The notes beneath the pieces are model-generated. The model ran no database searches, was not told the DNA's origin, and was given only the letters and a program-made list of their open reading frames with translations. The position numbers and the translations under genes are program-made. From Torymus aiolomorphi (Eukaryota > Arthropoda > Insecta > Hymenoptera > Torymidae), in the NCBI GenBank assembly GCA_036365515.1, contig CM070877.1:14080601-14144600 (forward strand): 64,000 bases of DNA, given 5' to 3'. How positions within the stretch are numbered: position 1 is the first letter of the stretch; every line of letters starts with the position of its first letter. Positions 27,287-39,997 of this stretch are shown piece after piece.

Positions 27287-28118
27287 TTATGGTCTATGTT
27301 ACATTATTTTTTGTGTGTAAATTTAAAGAAAAATTTTTTTTTTAAATATTGTTACACTAAATCGTAACAAGTTTTCATCTTCTACTAAAATCTAAAATGT
27401 CTTCAATTTTTTTAAGTTATAATTCTGTCAAGAAGGTTTAAAATTTAAAATTTTTTTCCGTAGCTATCCTAAATTTGATAAAACTACAGATTGATATTTT
27501 TAAACTTTTCATCACAAAATGATTAATGTTATTTTATATAAATAGTATAGACTTTAATAAAAACGTTATCCTTAGTTATATTTAAAGATTTTTCGATATT
27601 TCTCTGACCTATTTTAGAGCAAAAGTGAACAAAAATCAGTAGGATACAATAAAACCTAAGAAATATTATATGAAAAGAAAATTCTATTTTTACAAGTGAT
27701 TACTTCTTTCACAACTTTAGTTTACTTAAAAATCAGACTTTATCGTATCTTTTCAGTAAGTTCACTATATCTGCTAAAATTAGGTGATCGGTTGAGATGG
27801 AATTCCAAAGTGCCAATAATGATATTTTAAAGAAACTATAAATATTTTCGCGCATATATAACTATAACTATATTGTAACCAGTTAATAACTTCAGATTTT
27901 TAATACTTTTTATAATTACTTACATTTTTAAGCATTATAACAGACACAAAAATCAGTAGCCTACACCGAAGCTTCGCATTCTTACTTTCAACACCTACAT
28001 ACTCTACCAAAATTTCCAAATCAACCCAATACAGTACAAAAATCACAGACACCACCCCAAACCACCACTCTCCCCTACAAAACAAAAAACTTGCTCACTC
28101 TCTGAAATATATACTCAC

Positions 28119-28278
28119 GGTATCGTCGGAGTCAGCTGTTGCCGAGTACGAGGCGCAGTCCTCGCAAACCTTGCGTTGGCACTCGTTGCACGTCCGCGTG
28201 AAGTCCTCCGGCTTGATGGACTTTATACAGACCCGGCAGGCGGCCGCGCGATTCGCCGCCTTCTCCTGCTCCGTCTTC
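28119..28278 (-). CDS. RIM/Fife-like active-zone protein, exon 3: first three Cys pairs of FYVE-type zinc finger
   Basis: A 160-nt exon encoding KTEQEKAANRAAA followed by the zinc-finger cysteines CRVC, CNEC and CEDC, then ASYSATADSDDT. With the CSVC pair of the next exon the spacing is C-x2-C-x12-C-x2-C-x4-C-x2-C-x16-C-x2-C, the pattern of the FYVE-type fingers of RIM, rabphilin and Slp-type Rab3/Rab27 effectors (family knowledge). The acceptor CCTCGCAG and donor ACC|GTGAGT are good, and the phases fit exons 2 and 4. In the family this region binds synaptic-vesicle or priming factors at the presynaptic active zone. The SGAW(F) motif that normally follows the last Cys pair in RIM and rabphilin is absent, so a Fife-like (Piccolo-RIM related) protein is at least as likely as classical Rim. 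This is the best-supported exon in the window. Confidence 0.92.
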
Positions 28279-31200
28279 CTGCGAGGCGTGGAAAAGAGTA
28301 AAAGAAAGTTATATACAGCGTGCGGACTTTTGCGCGGATACTTCTGTCGCCTCGAAATTTCAAGGGGGTGGATAAGGGAGCTCGAGTGTAATATGCTATG
28401 AATGTCGGGGGTGGGTGTGGATTATTTTATGTCAAGTTGAAGAAACGTTGGGAATTGTATTAATAATTATGTGGTATTATAATTTTCGAGAACATATAGT
28501 TTTGAAGAACGTTAAGTACATAACAAGAAAATATTTGTATCTTCGTAAATAACAAAGAGATTTGTTTGACTCTAGTTTATATACATTTTATCATCGATTT
28601 TCTGTTGGCGTATGAGTAAAATCTAAATCGACGTATACAATCCGATACGTAGTTTTAAACATCGAAGATAGGTTATACTTTTCATCCGTAATATTTAACC
28701 GTGGAAAAACAGTTGCCCTTTCCATTTCTCTACAATCCCCCTCTCGTCCCGTCTTCATTCACACCAATTTGATTCCAAACATTTTCCATCCACGCAAAAA
28801 CGCACAAATCAGAGCGCATACGCGCGCGTTACAATACCTCGTCGCAATCGCCCGGAACACAAACGCACAGCGCACAATAAAAACTTGCGCGCAACAGGAA
28901 ACTCGAATGTGTCCATGGTGAGAGAGACCGAAAAAAGGAAGAACAGGGGAGCGAGATTAATTGTCGTGACAAGAGAGAGGGAAGGTAGTGGGCGGAAATC
29001 TCATTGAGAACTGCGCGCGCGCGCGAATCAATTGCGCCGTCAAAGTCGCTCCCTGCGGGCCTCTGCCCGCGTACAGAACGGCGACACGCAGTGGCAGGTG
29101 CGAAGCAGCTGCCGGCGAATTGACACGGGCGTGGGATTAGGTCATAAAGAGAGCTGTTCATTGGTTAATCTTTGAACGCTAGGTGGGAACTGGGAACACG
29201 TGGCGCGAGTCAAAGGAGCAATAATTTGCGTGGTTTAATATAACGAACAATGTCTGATTAATATGTGTACATTAGATTACTTTTATTCGGGGTTCTGATA
29301 GAATATTCCCTAACGATTGTTATATATTTATACATTTTGAACGGTATATTATATTTCAAGGAAAATTTCCTGAATAAGACAATGTATTTTTACCAAATAG
29401 TATTAAAATTATTCATATTCCTTTATTTTGATTCATATTCATAATTTGTTGATATGTCATTACAATTGAGAACAAAAACACTTTCCAGACTGCAGGACAG
29501 CTAAAAAGATCATATTATTTCTTACAGCTACGCCTTACGTAACCGTTAAAAATACACAAAAACACAGCGTCACAAGATCAATATATACCGCACCCTTCGT
29601 ATATCAATTTTCGGGTACAACGAGCCGAAATAGCCGAGACACGAGAATAGCCGAAGAAACGGCCAAGCGGGACCGGGTAGGAACAATGAAAGAAAGAGAG
29701 AGAGGGTGGCAGAGAGAGAAAAGGACAGCTGACGACGAGAGGTCATGCCGGCCCGTTGAAAATAGCACCAACGTGACCCGATTAAGTGGATCCTCAGCTC
29801 GGGAATTGCCTTTCAGGTGTATAAATAACGGCCGTGAATGTGCGAGTGTGTCCGTGTCCGCGTCGAATCTCGACTCGCTTCCATTTTTTTTCTCTCCCGG
29901 TCGTCTATGCAGTTCCGCTGTCCCTCTGTGAGGACCTACTCTGTATTACCAGTTTGGCAATTTACCGAGGAAAGTAATTCACTGCACGTAAACTAAGCTG
30001 TGGTTATTTGAAATTGTATTTATGGATTGTGTAAGTAATGGTATTTTAATGTTTCTGTTTAATCGTGAAGAAATATGAGGATGTTCGAGGATACGACTGT
30101 TATTTTAAAATAATGAAATAAAAGTGAATCTCTTAATATGATATACTAAACGCAGAATTTTAGCCATTAACAAAAAAGTTACTTTTACGCAATTAACTTA
30201 TCTTTTTTTGCTACTGGTATCAAAATTTTGTTGACTCCAAAACATAAAATATCTTTGAAGATTTTAAGTACAACTTATTAACATTTACTACAGAAAACTT
30301 GTATCCCTAATAAAAGAAAATCTTAACGGCACCTTAATCCTAACCACCCATTAATCCAGTCAACATCCCACATTGCACTTTTCTATTTTCCCCTTATTCC
30401 CATAAAAGAAAGGGACATCCTATCTACCTTTCGCATAAGATCCTTCAAAAAAGCCTTTGAATCCTTTCGGAAGCCCTTGGACCTACCGGGTTGGTGGAGC
30501 CCATGAAAATTCTGTCGTGAATTATGCACGCGCGTGCAGATGTGTGTGTGCGTGTGTCCTAAAGGTCGCGCACGCTGACAAAAGCGATGCATGCGCGCGT
30601 GCGCGTGGCTGCGCCAAACGTGCCCAGTCATATAAATCTCGGGTGGTCAGCGTACCAGTGAGAGCACGTTCGTATCATTAGAAAAGATTTCAGACTTAAA
30701 GAGGGTATGATTGCTCAGAGTTTTCGAACTGAGATTTATGTGAGATTCTTACTTTCTCGTGATCCTCGCGTGACATTTTACTTTTGAAGACGAAGATAAA
30801 GTAAAAATGGTGGAGAATAATTTTTTTCTTGAAATATTGATACTATATTAAGAATTAAAATTTCGAGGCAATAAAATATTTTATTTATAAATGTAAAAGA
30901 ATATGGTATGAAATGTGATAGAAGAATAAATTCATGAAAAAAAAAAATGTTATCTTCAATTTGATTACACTTAAATTTAAGATTAATTTTTAATTAATCC
31001 TATAATAAACACTGCAGTGCATAAAATATATCCTTAATTTAGTGGTAAGAACATATACATCTGATTTGAAAATATATTCATTCAATTAAACAAAATTTAG
31101 GTGAGTTGAAATAAGTATTGTCTCCAAATAAAAAATACTTTCTAGTTCAAATTCACCAAAATATGCATTTTAATCGCAAACATTTTGTTTTCAGTATATT

Positions 31201-31356
31201 CTCTTTCTTAAATCAACCAATCCTATATTTTCTAGATCAATGTCTATGTAACTTATCAACCTTAATTATTTAATTGATTATAATATTAATTCAACTATCA
31301 CGTTTCGCAATACTCCGTAACAATTAGTAAAGGTAAAAGTATGGAGCGGCACTTAC
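28279..31356 (-). other. Intron between exons 2 and 3
   Basis: A 3.1-kb intron with GC-rich islands at about 28740-29220, 29580-29930 and 30400-30680, the last with GTGTGTG and GCGCGTG runs. AT-rich sequence lies between them. Open frames across the islands occur on both strands and show no family resemblance. Confidence 0.7.
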
Positions 31357-31441
31357 GCTTTCGGCGGCTCGATCACCGGCGTCGTCTCCTTAGGCTGGAC
31401 GCTCTCGACGGGCGTGACCTTGGCCGGCGACAGTTTCGTCA
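31357..31441 (-). CDS. RIM/Fife-like active-zone protein, exon 2 of 7 seen
   Basis: An 85-nt exon encoding the tail of a split Val codon, 27 residues rich in Pro, Thr, Lys and Glu (TKLSPAKVTPVES... to ...VIEPPKA), and two bases of a split Ala codon. The acceptor is a strong TTCGTCTGTTTCAG at 31442 and above, and the donor is GC|GTAAGT. The phases (enters after 1 nt, leaves after 2 nt) match exons 1 and 3 exactly, which is the main evidence that it is real. The peptide looks like a flexible linker ahead of the zinc finger and has no domain. The intron on its 5' side is about 25.8 kb and the one on its 3' side about 3.1 kb. Confidence 0.82.
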
Positions 31442-33485
31442 CTGAAACAGACGAAGAAGAACAAAAGGCTCATCGGTGGGACAGATTTTTTCTCCCTCCG
31501 TCGTACATATATGCACATGCAGCTACACGCACACATACCCGCGAGTAAATCAATAACGAGAGGGAGAGCGGGAGAAGCCTCCTCTCACTCACTCTCTGTC
31601 GAGAGAGTCTCGAGAAATCGATTACGAGAAGCCTGCACTTTCTCCGCTCGCCTTCACCCATTTACCTCCCTCTCTCTCTCTCCCTCGAATCGCGAGTGGG
31701 CGCTCGTTCTTTTTTGCGGCAGTTAATTCAATGGCGTGGTTTAAAAATATGGTTGCGGCGGTTTTAGTTTCACCGCCGCCAATTCCGCGTCTATGACTTT
31801 GTTTCCGAAGCGGGCAAAGCCTGGCAAAATGGAACACGCCGCTTTATTTTTACCTCCTCGTGTGGCGCTGAATCGAGCACTTGGTTGTACTCGATGTTCA
31901 GCTATGCGCTCGTGAAATAATAAAATCTTAATTGTACGCGATGCTCAAATTAACACATAGTGGAGAAAAATATTTTGATATATTATTGTCTAATGTTTAC
32001 TCAATTGGATTTCACATACAAATTTGTCATTGAAAAATTTGTATTTATTAGTTTTAAGACAATATCCTATTTTTCAGTAGCTATAATTTTTAAATATTAT
32101 GTATAGAAAAATTAAGAGTTAATTATCTTCTTCTTTCAGAATTAAATATTTGCATGATTCAACGCAATATTCAGATATAGTTTCAGTATTAACTGAACAT
32201 TTATTTTAGAATTCAAGTATATAATTATGTGATACATGCATAAATATTTTTCACTGCTATCCGAAAAGTTTTTATTTCATTTATCTCACACTATAGGACT
32301 TTATAATTCTCGAGTGAAAATGATAAGCGCGTAAACAGTTCTTACTCGAAATATCGATGTCCCGGAACAAATGCATCCCCATCAAGTATTCAAGAGACGG
32401 AGCGCACGACTTCCTCTTTCTCTCGAAAATTCTCGCTATTACGCGATGAAAATATCTTTCTCTCTCCCTCTTGGAAAAAGGAAACAGGGATAACGCGCCG
32501 ATTGAAATATGTCGCGAAGTCGTGACTCACATTTGTCACCGCGCAGCGGGCGAGGAGAGAGAAGCGAGACGGCGGGGGTGGCGAAAATGCATTCGCACTT
32601 CGAGAGAGGAAAAGAAAGCGAGAAAAAATGGCGGGATTACAGCGATTATTAATTGCTCGACGTTACTACACCTTTTTCTCGCGACCCGAGAGTTTTCAAT
32701 CCAATTACTCCCTATTACTCCGGCCGTCCGGTTTAATTCTTCGTTATCCCTCCCGTCGGGGTGGGCGCGAAAGCCGCTTCTTGCGCGAGTTTTTTTTAAT
32801 CGAGAGATGTTGGAATTTATTGCGCGGGCTATTTCAGAAAACGCGGAAAAGGAGAAGATACGGTTTATTGCGGATTTAAGAGGAGTATTTTAAAATGAAC
32901 CTTGCAAAATTTATGGAAATTTTTTAATCGAGTTTCAAAACGAACGTGCAAATTTAAAAATAGACTTAAATAGTCGAAAGGTTATAGTTTACGTTCTAAC
33001 AGTGCAATTTTCTCGATAGGTTGAAAATTACAAGAAACTATAATTCTGCCCCCTTATCTGGCAATACAAAAACTGTGTCACGGTAATGCTCGACTATTAA
33101 GGTAAAAGCCTAGTGTGTAGTCTAAAATTACATACGTGAGAAGTTGTAACACGGCTAGGTCATTTTTTTAAAGTGAAAGATACGACGGTAAAAGTATCAT
33201 GAACCAAATTGAGTGAGGGAATTCCTGTAAATTTATATAAATTAAGTAAAGTATATTGTAAGGCACTTAAAAAAATTATAGTTTTTTCTTCAGATAATAA
33301 TGAAAAGAAGCTGTATAAACAATTTTTCTTCTAAAACGTTAAAATTACACCTTTACATTCAATTCTACTATATGCCTTCTAAACATTAAAAATGGATTTC
33401 ATCCAAAATGTCATTCCGTTGAGTTTTTCAGTTATCGAGAATTGTTTCAGCGACATCTGCAATATCTAGCCAAAATTTATTCATA

Positions 33486-33617
33486 TTGCGCGACTCCGCG
33501 TCTATTCTGCATCCATATCGAATTCACTTAGCATTCATTTTGACTATCACGCGTCTACTCCGCATCTATTTTGCGCCATCTACGTCGCATCATTTTACAT
33601 CTATTCTCGTCTATTCC
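33486..33617 (+). repeat. Degenerate array of CGCRTCTAYTYYGCATC-like words
   Basis: Variants of the word (CCGCGTCTATTCTGCATC, CGCGTCTACTCCGCATC, TTTACATCTATTCTCGTC) recur at irregular 25-45 bp spacing. It looks like a decayed minisatellite. No other structure. Confidence 0.5.
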
Positions 33618-34535
33618 ACGGTCGTGGCGATTAAACTTTTATTATATGGACGATAAAAGGGCGTTGAAAAACGTATAAAGATGATAAAAAACTCTTTACT
33701 TTATTGGAGTATAAATTAAACTTTTAGATAAAGTCTAAAATATTATATATTCATGAATGATGTATTATTTAAAACGAAATTTACAAAGCAAAACTTAGTT
33801 CAAAAACGTATTTATCACGTAGAATGGCCACATTCCCATTATGCTTACACCATGGTGCTGAAACACAAAGAAAAAAAAATAGTCATTTGAATATCAGTTT
33901 CTCATTTCCGAAAACCGCAACTCTGCAATTAAAATCCTTCCCCGTAAAAGCCTTTCGCCTCTGTTTTTCTAATTTTTAATTTCGCCCCACAATCAGGTTC
34001 TTTCAAAGAAAGCCGAGACTAGATAAACGAGTGAACTGCCCACGCGAGAGAACGCTGCTAACGCGCAGTGGAAAATAAAATAAAAAACGAGGCGAATCGA
34101 TATATATGCAACCCGACAAAAGCAATGCGATGCTCGCGCGAGCTGATGCAAAGGCAATCTGTCTCTCTCCGCGTGCCTCTCATTCTCGCTTTTGCGCATC
34201 CCCCGTCAGTCTTGAAAAAACAATGGGGTGCCGACGGGATGGGATGTGAGGTGAAAGAATGAAGATTACGACGGACGGAGATGGGAAGGGAAAATGGATG
34301 AGGTGATGCTGTTGCGACGCTGTTGAAGGATTTCGCATAAGATAGTTTTAATTATTATTTATAGGTAGCTGGGAAATTTGATGTAGACAAGGAATAAAAT
34401 GCTTTGAAATTTAAAATTAATTTTTCGCGATGCAAAGATAGAAGTACAATCTGACCACCTGACTAATTGTCTCTATGAAATATATTTTCAGTAGCTTAAT
34501 TAAATGTTTTCAATACAATTGAGCTTTTGTTTGTA

Positions 34536-35910
34536 GGGAACAGTGGGGCTATGTTGTACATGGGACGATCTTAAACAAACCGAATATCTTTTTTGTAAAT
34601 TGGTTTTTTCACCTGTCGGTAAGGTAGACATCATTTTTTCGATACAATACATATTTGGCAAACCTTTTTTATTGGCTACGGCCTTTTGTTTTAATTTTTA
34701 ACGGCCACTTATCGAATTTTCCGACCGTTTCTGTAAAATTTGTGGCCTGCAGAAACAGCGTACAAAATTACCAGGGACGCAACGGACTCACAACTTTTTC
34801 ACCGTTTTGAACACACAAAAACTTACAATTTGGCACAAAAGTTAGATCGGTAAGTTTTGCAATGAATAGAATATCTATATATTTAAAGATTTTTTTATCC
34901 TTGGGGTCAAGTTGTACAAAATAATAGGGACGATCTTAAACATCCTAAAAAATGTCAATTTTGAATTTTTCACAGCATTTTCATGGTGCGTCAGTACCGC
35001 CGACGGTCATCAAACACTGTCAGTGGCCTCAATGACTTGAAATTGACCAAAAAGTATTAAAAACTGAAAATTTTAAAGAAAACGTTTTGTCTAACAATTT
35101 AACAAGGCTTAAAAGGGAGATAAAGTATAACATTAGATTATCAGAATATATATTTTTTCATGAATGCTTTAAATTTCTTTTTGGAATAAAAATTTTTGTT
35201 TTTATATTCATATAGTTTACAAAGTCATATATTCATAAGTTTAAAAAGAGCTTTAGTTCATATATTTTCTGTTCGTTAAAAGTACTGTAATTGTAGAAAA
35301 ATACTGTGATGTAGAAAATATCGATTAAATAAATACTAGTAACAATAATATTAGTAGTTGTTATTTATTTTTCCGACTGCCGTTATGCTAGATAAACCAC
35401 CTGAGAAGTCAGAGCTTCGGATATCATGATTGACTACTGCATTGAAGTATTTCATGCTACCATTAGTCGCTTGCACATGAAATCGATTTTCAATCGTTAC
35501 ACGTTGTCAATACTTAATATAACCTCAATTTTAAAATTTATAATTTTGCTTGAAAATTTTTAATTCTGCTTAACTGAAGGTATAAATAAGTATAGTACGT
35601 AATGAAAATGGGTTACATAGCTTTACTTTATTTTTATAAATGCATTTAAGTGATTTTAAATGAATGTTCAAGTTGACCCCAAGCCGTGTACAACTTGACC
35701 CCTACTGAGGGGTAAAGTTACACAAAGCAGTTTTTTTTTTAAATGTAAAAGTAAAAATATTAATTAATGATATAATCATCCACAAAAATTTATACAGTTT
35801 CTCGAAACCTTAAATTTGACTACTGTTCACTGAATAATTATTTTTACATAAATCGAGACAGAGTAAAAAATTCTTAAAAATTAAGTGTACAAGATCGCCT
35901 CACTCTCTCC
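34536..35910. mobile_element. Non-autonomous TA-flanked DNA transposon with GTACAACTTGACCCC words
   Basis: The left end TA GGGAACAGTGGGGC, running into TTGTACA, resembles the complement of the right end (TA GGAGAGAGTGAGGC, then TTGTACA), giving diverged inverted termini of about 26 bp between TA dinucleotides. The words GGGACGATCTTAAACA (34561 and 34927) and CAAGTTGTACA/TGTACAACTTGACCCC (about 34908, 35671, 35687) recur inside. The layout copies that of the 14510-15639 element: TA target, G-rich start, and the terminal word dispersed internally. No transposase is readable. Confidence 0.6.
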
Positions 35911-37990
35911 TATGTTCAATTTAGTTTGTATAATAACAAATTTTAATATTCCGAATATTGCACAACTCCTGCCCCACACTTTCACGGCTACCCAATCCCC
36001 ACGATTTTTACAACCTCATCGTATCCAAGACACACCGTAAAAATTAAAGCCTCTTTTCAGCCGTCGGCAAACAATGGCACCCTATTCTCCGGTATACCTA
36101 TTCTCTCTACTCGCAGCCCTTGCCGCGCCTACCCATCAAACGAGCCGAGATATTCAGGCGCCAAATTGCGCCTCGTTTTCTGCGTTATATACGCATTGTT
36201 GAAGTCAAACGGCACGCTAATGGCTGATTCAGACCTGCGCGCAGCAGCGCCAAGTCAAAACCGCATGCAGAGGCGAATGCGTTTAAGAGCACCGATAGAG
36301 CAAATGCGAGGTGTGGGCTGGAAGGGGAATTTCAGATGTAGTTAAGGCATGCATTGTGATTAGGATGAATGCGTGGGAGGTTTAAGGTGTTCGTGGAAGA
36401 TATCGGATTTTACGACCGAAATTAGGCTTTAATATCGTCGACGGTGACGATGATGGTGACGTCGAATACTTTTGAAGAGTTTTGAAGAGAAACGGTTATG
36501 TGTGCGTTTATTCTGTGTTTAATGATTTTTTTTTATAGACTTTTTAAATATTTTGAAACTAACAGATTCTTTTAATATAGAAGATAAAGAACTTACAAAT
36601 AGTTAGAGAAGTTAACTGTGCATTTCATTTTTTAGAAAAATTAAAGTCTGTAACCGTTTCGAACTTTTAATTCACTTCGCGAACATCGTTATAAAGTTTC
36701 CGAGTTTCTGCAGGCAATAAAAAACAGTTCATTTTTCAGTTCGCATTGCAGTTCATATTACTGAAAAGAATCGACAAGATCGAATTACTGATCAACTTCG
36801 TATTACTGAGCGATTGTATTTTTGCGTCATCCAGATTGAAAGTGTCACTCAAGAACGACGAAGCGAACTGCGCGAGCGGGGATCGATGAATGGTCATCGA
36901 AATCCTCGAAATTGTGACTGTCCGTGCGCCATTTCGAATTCCCAGCACAATATGGCTAATTTTCAACGAACTATCATTCTCCGCATTTGTCGGACTCTCA
37001 AACTCACTTGCAGTTGGAGAGTAAAATTATTATACTACGTAACGAAGTAAGGTATCTATATCACAGGATGTGATTTAATCAAAATTTAATCAATTTTGCA
37101 CTGGATTGTGTGCTTCTTTAATTTCGACATTAAAAAAGTACTTTATTAAGAAGAAACGTGCTTTTAAATTTGATATTTTATTTTAAATTAATGTCTTCTT
37201 TCGTTTATTTAATAATTTAAAACGTGAAATTATTAATTCATTGGATGCATCACAAATATAGCGTTAAAACTGCAATAGAGTATGCAAGAGATCCGTTTAA
37301 ATTTGTCAGTACAATTAAAAATTATGAATAGTAAAAGGATTAAACATATAACAAGTTAAACTCCTGATCCAACAAAAACTTCTCACTTAATACAATAACG
37401 AGCATCCACCTCGCCGACTCCACATTCGAATCTACAACCATAGTCCCGAGCAAACTAACATGCACAGCCCTCTAAACATCAAGCCGATCAAAATATTACA
37501 ACTCTCCAAGGCAAAGTGCATCTTGAACTACTCGCCAGGCCAAGCGGATTTCAGAAATTGGCTTTTCCCGCTTGCCCGCGCGTACTCGCGTACACCCAGG
37601 ATTATCGCCGAGCGCGGCGATTACGGCGAATCTCGCGAATTACACGGTTACACGGCAGCTTAAGTCGATCACCGACACTTTATGATGATTGGCCCGGAGA
37701 GTTCGCCGAAGAGGTGCTTAAGAGGGAGAGTATGAAATTTTGGGAACGGCAGAACATTGAGATTAATTTTGAGAGTTTGATAGGGCGTAAATATTTATCG
37801 AAGTGGGGTGATTTGGAGTAAAGGTTTGGTGCAACAAATGAAGTTGAATTTTTAGACACGAACACTGCTCTGGAGAGCCTTATAATTTCGCCAGAGAAAA
37901 ATTTTTTAACTCTATTATACCTAAAATTTGAGGTATACAAATAATTTTCCCCCCATCCAGAGTCGATTTTAGGCACTTTCCACAATGTAT

Positions 37991-38422
37991 CGATGGCTGA
38001 GCGGAACAAGGTCGTATCTAACCGCGCGGACGAAAAACATCGTATCTCACCGCGCGGATGAAGAACATCGTATCTCAACGCGCGGATGAAGAACGTCGTA
38101 TCTCACCGCGCGGATGAAGAACCTCATATCTCACCGCGCGGACGAAGAACATCGTATCTCACCACGCGGTTGAAGAACGTCGTATCTCGGCGCTCTTGGG
38201 GCCAGTACACGGCCAGCATACGGCGAGATACGACGTTCTTCGTCCGCGCGGTGAGATACGATGTTCTTCATCCGCGCGGTGAGATACGATGTTCTTCATC
38301 TGAGCTGTGAGATACGAAGTTCTTCGTACGCGCGGTGAGATGCGACGTTCTTCGTCCGCGTGCTGAGATATAAGGTTCTTCGTCCGCGCGCCGAGATACG
38401 ACCTTGTTCCGCTCAGCCGTCG
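37991..38422. repeat. Palindromic 28-bp minisatellite (foldback element)
   Basis: From 37991 the sequence CGATGGCTGAGCGGAACAAG leads into about six direct copies of a 28-bp unit (TCGTATCTCACCGCGCGG plus ATGAAGAACA, with variants). After a unique core near 38188-38225 (CTTGGGGCCAGTACACGGCC) about six copies follow in inverted orientation, ending with the complement of the start (CTTGTTCCGCTCAGCC). Unit length is 28 bp by register (38040 to 38068). The inverted ends suggest a mobile foldback element that has expanded internally. It is much more GC- and CpG-rich than its surroundings and is not coding. Confidence 0.92.
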
Positions 38423-38892
38423 GGATGTATGTCTGTATGTTCGTATGTAATCAAGTTACCCGATTATCTCAATGAATTTTCGATCGATTTCATCGGGATT
38501 CCGGGAAAATATTTCTCTAATTATACTTAATCGGTGGCCCCCTAATGAGAAAGATCGATGGAAAACTTTAAAAATGCTAGCACAAAGAAACATTTCAAAA
38601 AATAGATTTTTAAGCGTAATGTCTAGAAAAATTAATTTTAAGTTAATGTCTACAGGTCTATCTGCTAAAACTAATTAAAAGACACATTTTTCTGTTAAGC
38701 ATTTTTTGCTATGAGCAATAGTTGCCAACACAACTGCGAAAAAACGGCAAGAAATGTAAAAAATGGATGATTTTCGGCTACAACTTGAAAGGGTTTGATT
38801 TTACTCCGAAATGTTAAATACAAAAGTTGTAGATAATATTTAAAAAAACTTTTCCCATTTAACATTTTTATGTAAAATCAATTCCTAACAAG

Positions 38893-39620
38893 TTAAGGTG
38901 GTTCTTTCACGGGGATTCCCAGTCAAATCAGTGCTAAATAAAAAGGTTACCTAAGATTAAAAAAACCATAGTTACTAATAATTATAGTTTAATCTAATAA
39001 TAATACACTAATACTATGAATATAGTGTATTTAACATGACTAAAATAACTTTTTTGAACAAAATATTGATATTTTAGAAACAGCACCAACAATTATTGAT
39101 AAAAAATCCCTATCTTTCTTGTTTCTGAACCGATTTTAATTATCAAGGTCTCATTTTGCTCCTTAAGTAATTTCATGGGGATTTACCGAAGAAAAAATTT
39201 AAAAGTATTCAAAACCCAGAAAGTTATAGCGAATTGAAAAAAAATTATTTTCATAATCTCATTCACGATTTATAAACAATTAGCTATAACTTTCTGGGTT
39301 TTGAATACTTTTAAATTTTTCCTTCGGTAAGTCCCCATGAAATTACTTAAGGAACAAAATGAGACCTTGATAATTAAAATCGGTACAGAAACAAGGAAGA
39401 TAGCGATTTTTTATCAATAATTGTTGGTGCTGTTTCTAAAATATCGATATTTTGTTAAAAAAAGTTATTTTAGTCATGTTAAATACACTATATTTATAGT
39501 ATTAGTGTATTATTATTAGATTAAACTATAATTATTAGTAACTATGGTTTTTTAATCTTAGGTAACCTTTTTCATTTAGCACTGATTTGACTGGGAATCC
39601 CCGTGAAAGAACCACCTTAA
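38893..39620. mobile_element. TTAA-flanked long foldback element (about 335-bp arms)
   Basis: TTAA GGTGGTTCTTTCACGG at the left is mirrored by CCGTGAAAGAACCACC TTAA at the right. The arms (about 38897-39231 and 39281-39616) are almost identical inverted copies around a 49-bp spacer, so nearly the whole 728 bp is palindromic. Comparison with the uninterrupted neighbouring copy (TCTAAACCTATAA) shows that one TTAA-like site became two, as in piggyBac-type insertion. There is no transposase. The high arm identity suggests recent insertion or gene conversion between arms. Confidence 0.9.
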
Positions 39621-39735
39621 ACCTATAAAAATGATTTTAAACGCCTCAATATACATAAAATGGACGATTTTCGGCTGTAACTTGACAGGATCTAACTTTA
39701 TACAAATGTGTTAAATGTAAAAGTTGTAGATTATA

Positions 39736-39997
39736 ATAAAATAGTACATTATGTACATTATGTCCCGTGTTACATATAGTACTTTATTCCCATCTCCACT
39801 GTGGCTACTTCATAGATTTGAAAAGTCATTTTGTATTTATGTGTTATAATTTTGTTAGTTTTAACCCAATTCATCATAAACGTAAAGAATTAGACTATTA
39901 TTCCCGCATATCCCTCATAAGCGGGAATAAAATAAAGAACGGAACCAGATGTCACTTTTGCCCCGCTTTTCAGGCTATGGCCATTATAGTAGAGATG
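39736..39997. mobile_element. Insertion in copy 2 of the duplicated unit, with TTATTCCCATCTC inverted ends
   Basis: The neighbouring copy lacks this roughly 260-bp stretch. Inside, TTATTCCCATCTCCACT at about 39784 is mirrored by AGTAGAGATGGGAATAA at about 39985, and a second pair (ATTCCCGC / GCGGGAAT) lies between. The true ends are not sharp, because sequence left of 39784 (a TACATTATG repeat) is also absent from copy 1. Probably a MITE; no coding capacity. Confidence 0.6.

Larger units (their letters stand above)
18224..28118 (-). other. Intron between exons 3 and 4
   Basis: A 9.9-kb intron holding a Penelope-like element (23837-25761), a TA-flanked MITE (26897-27169), an adjoining short palindrome (27203-27286) and a (CT)n tract (19704-19750). 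GC-rich islands lie at about 19490-20200, 20590-21000, 22950-23350, 25930-26200 and 26560-26740. A short array of GTATACTG-like words lies at about 21880-21935. The AT-rich remainder (18240-18850, 21000-22700, 27290-27900) shows nothing further. Confidence 0.7.

Noticed and set aside
32471..32893. 140-codon frame
   Set aside because: Overlaps a GC-rich island, is basic and low in complexity, and shows no family resemblance.
37991..38422. Regular 28-bp repeats considered as a CRISPR array
   Set aside because: Units are contiguous with no unique spacers, the array is mirrored, and the host is clearly eukaryotic.
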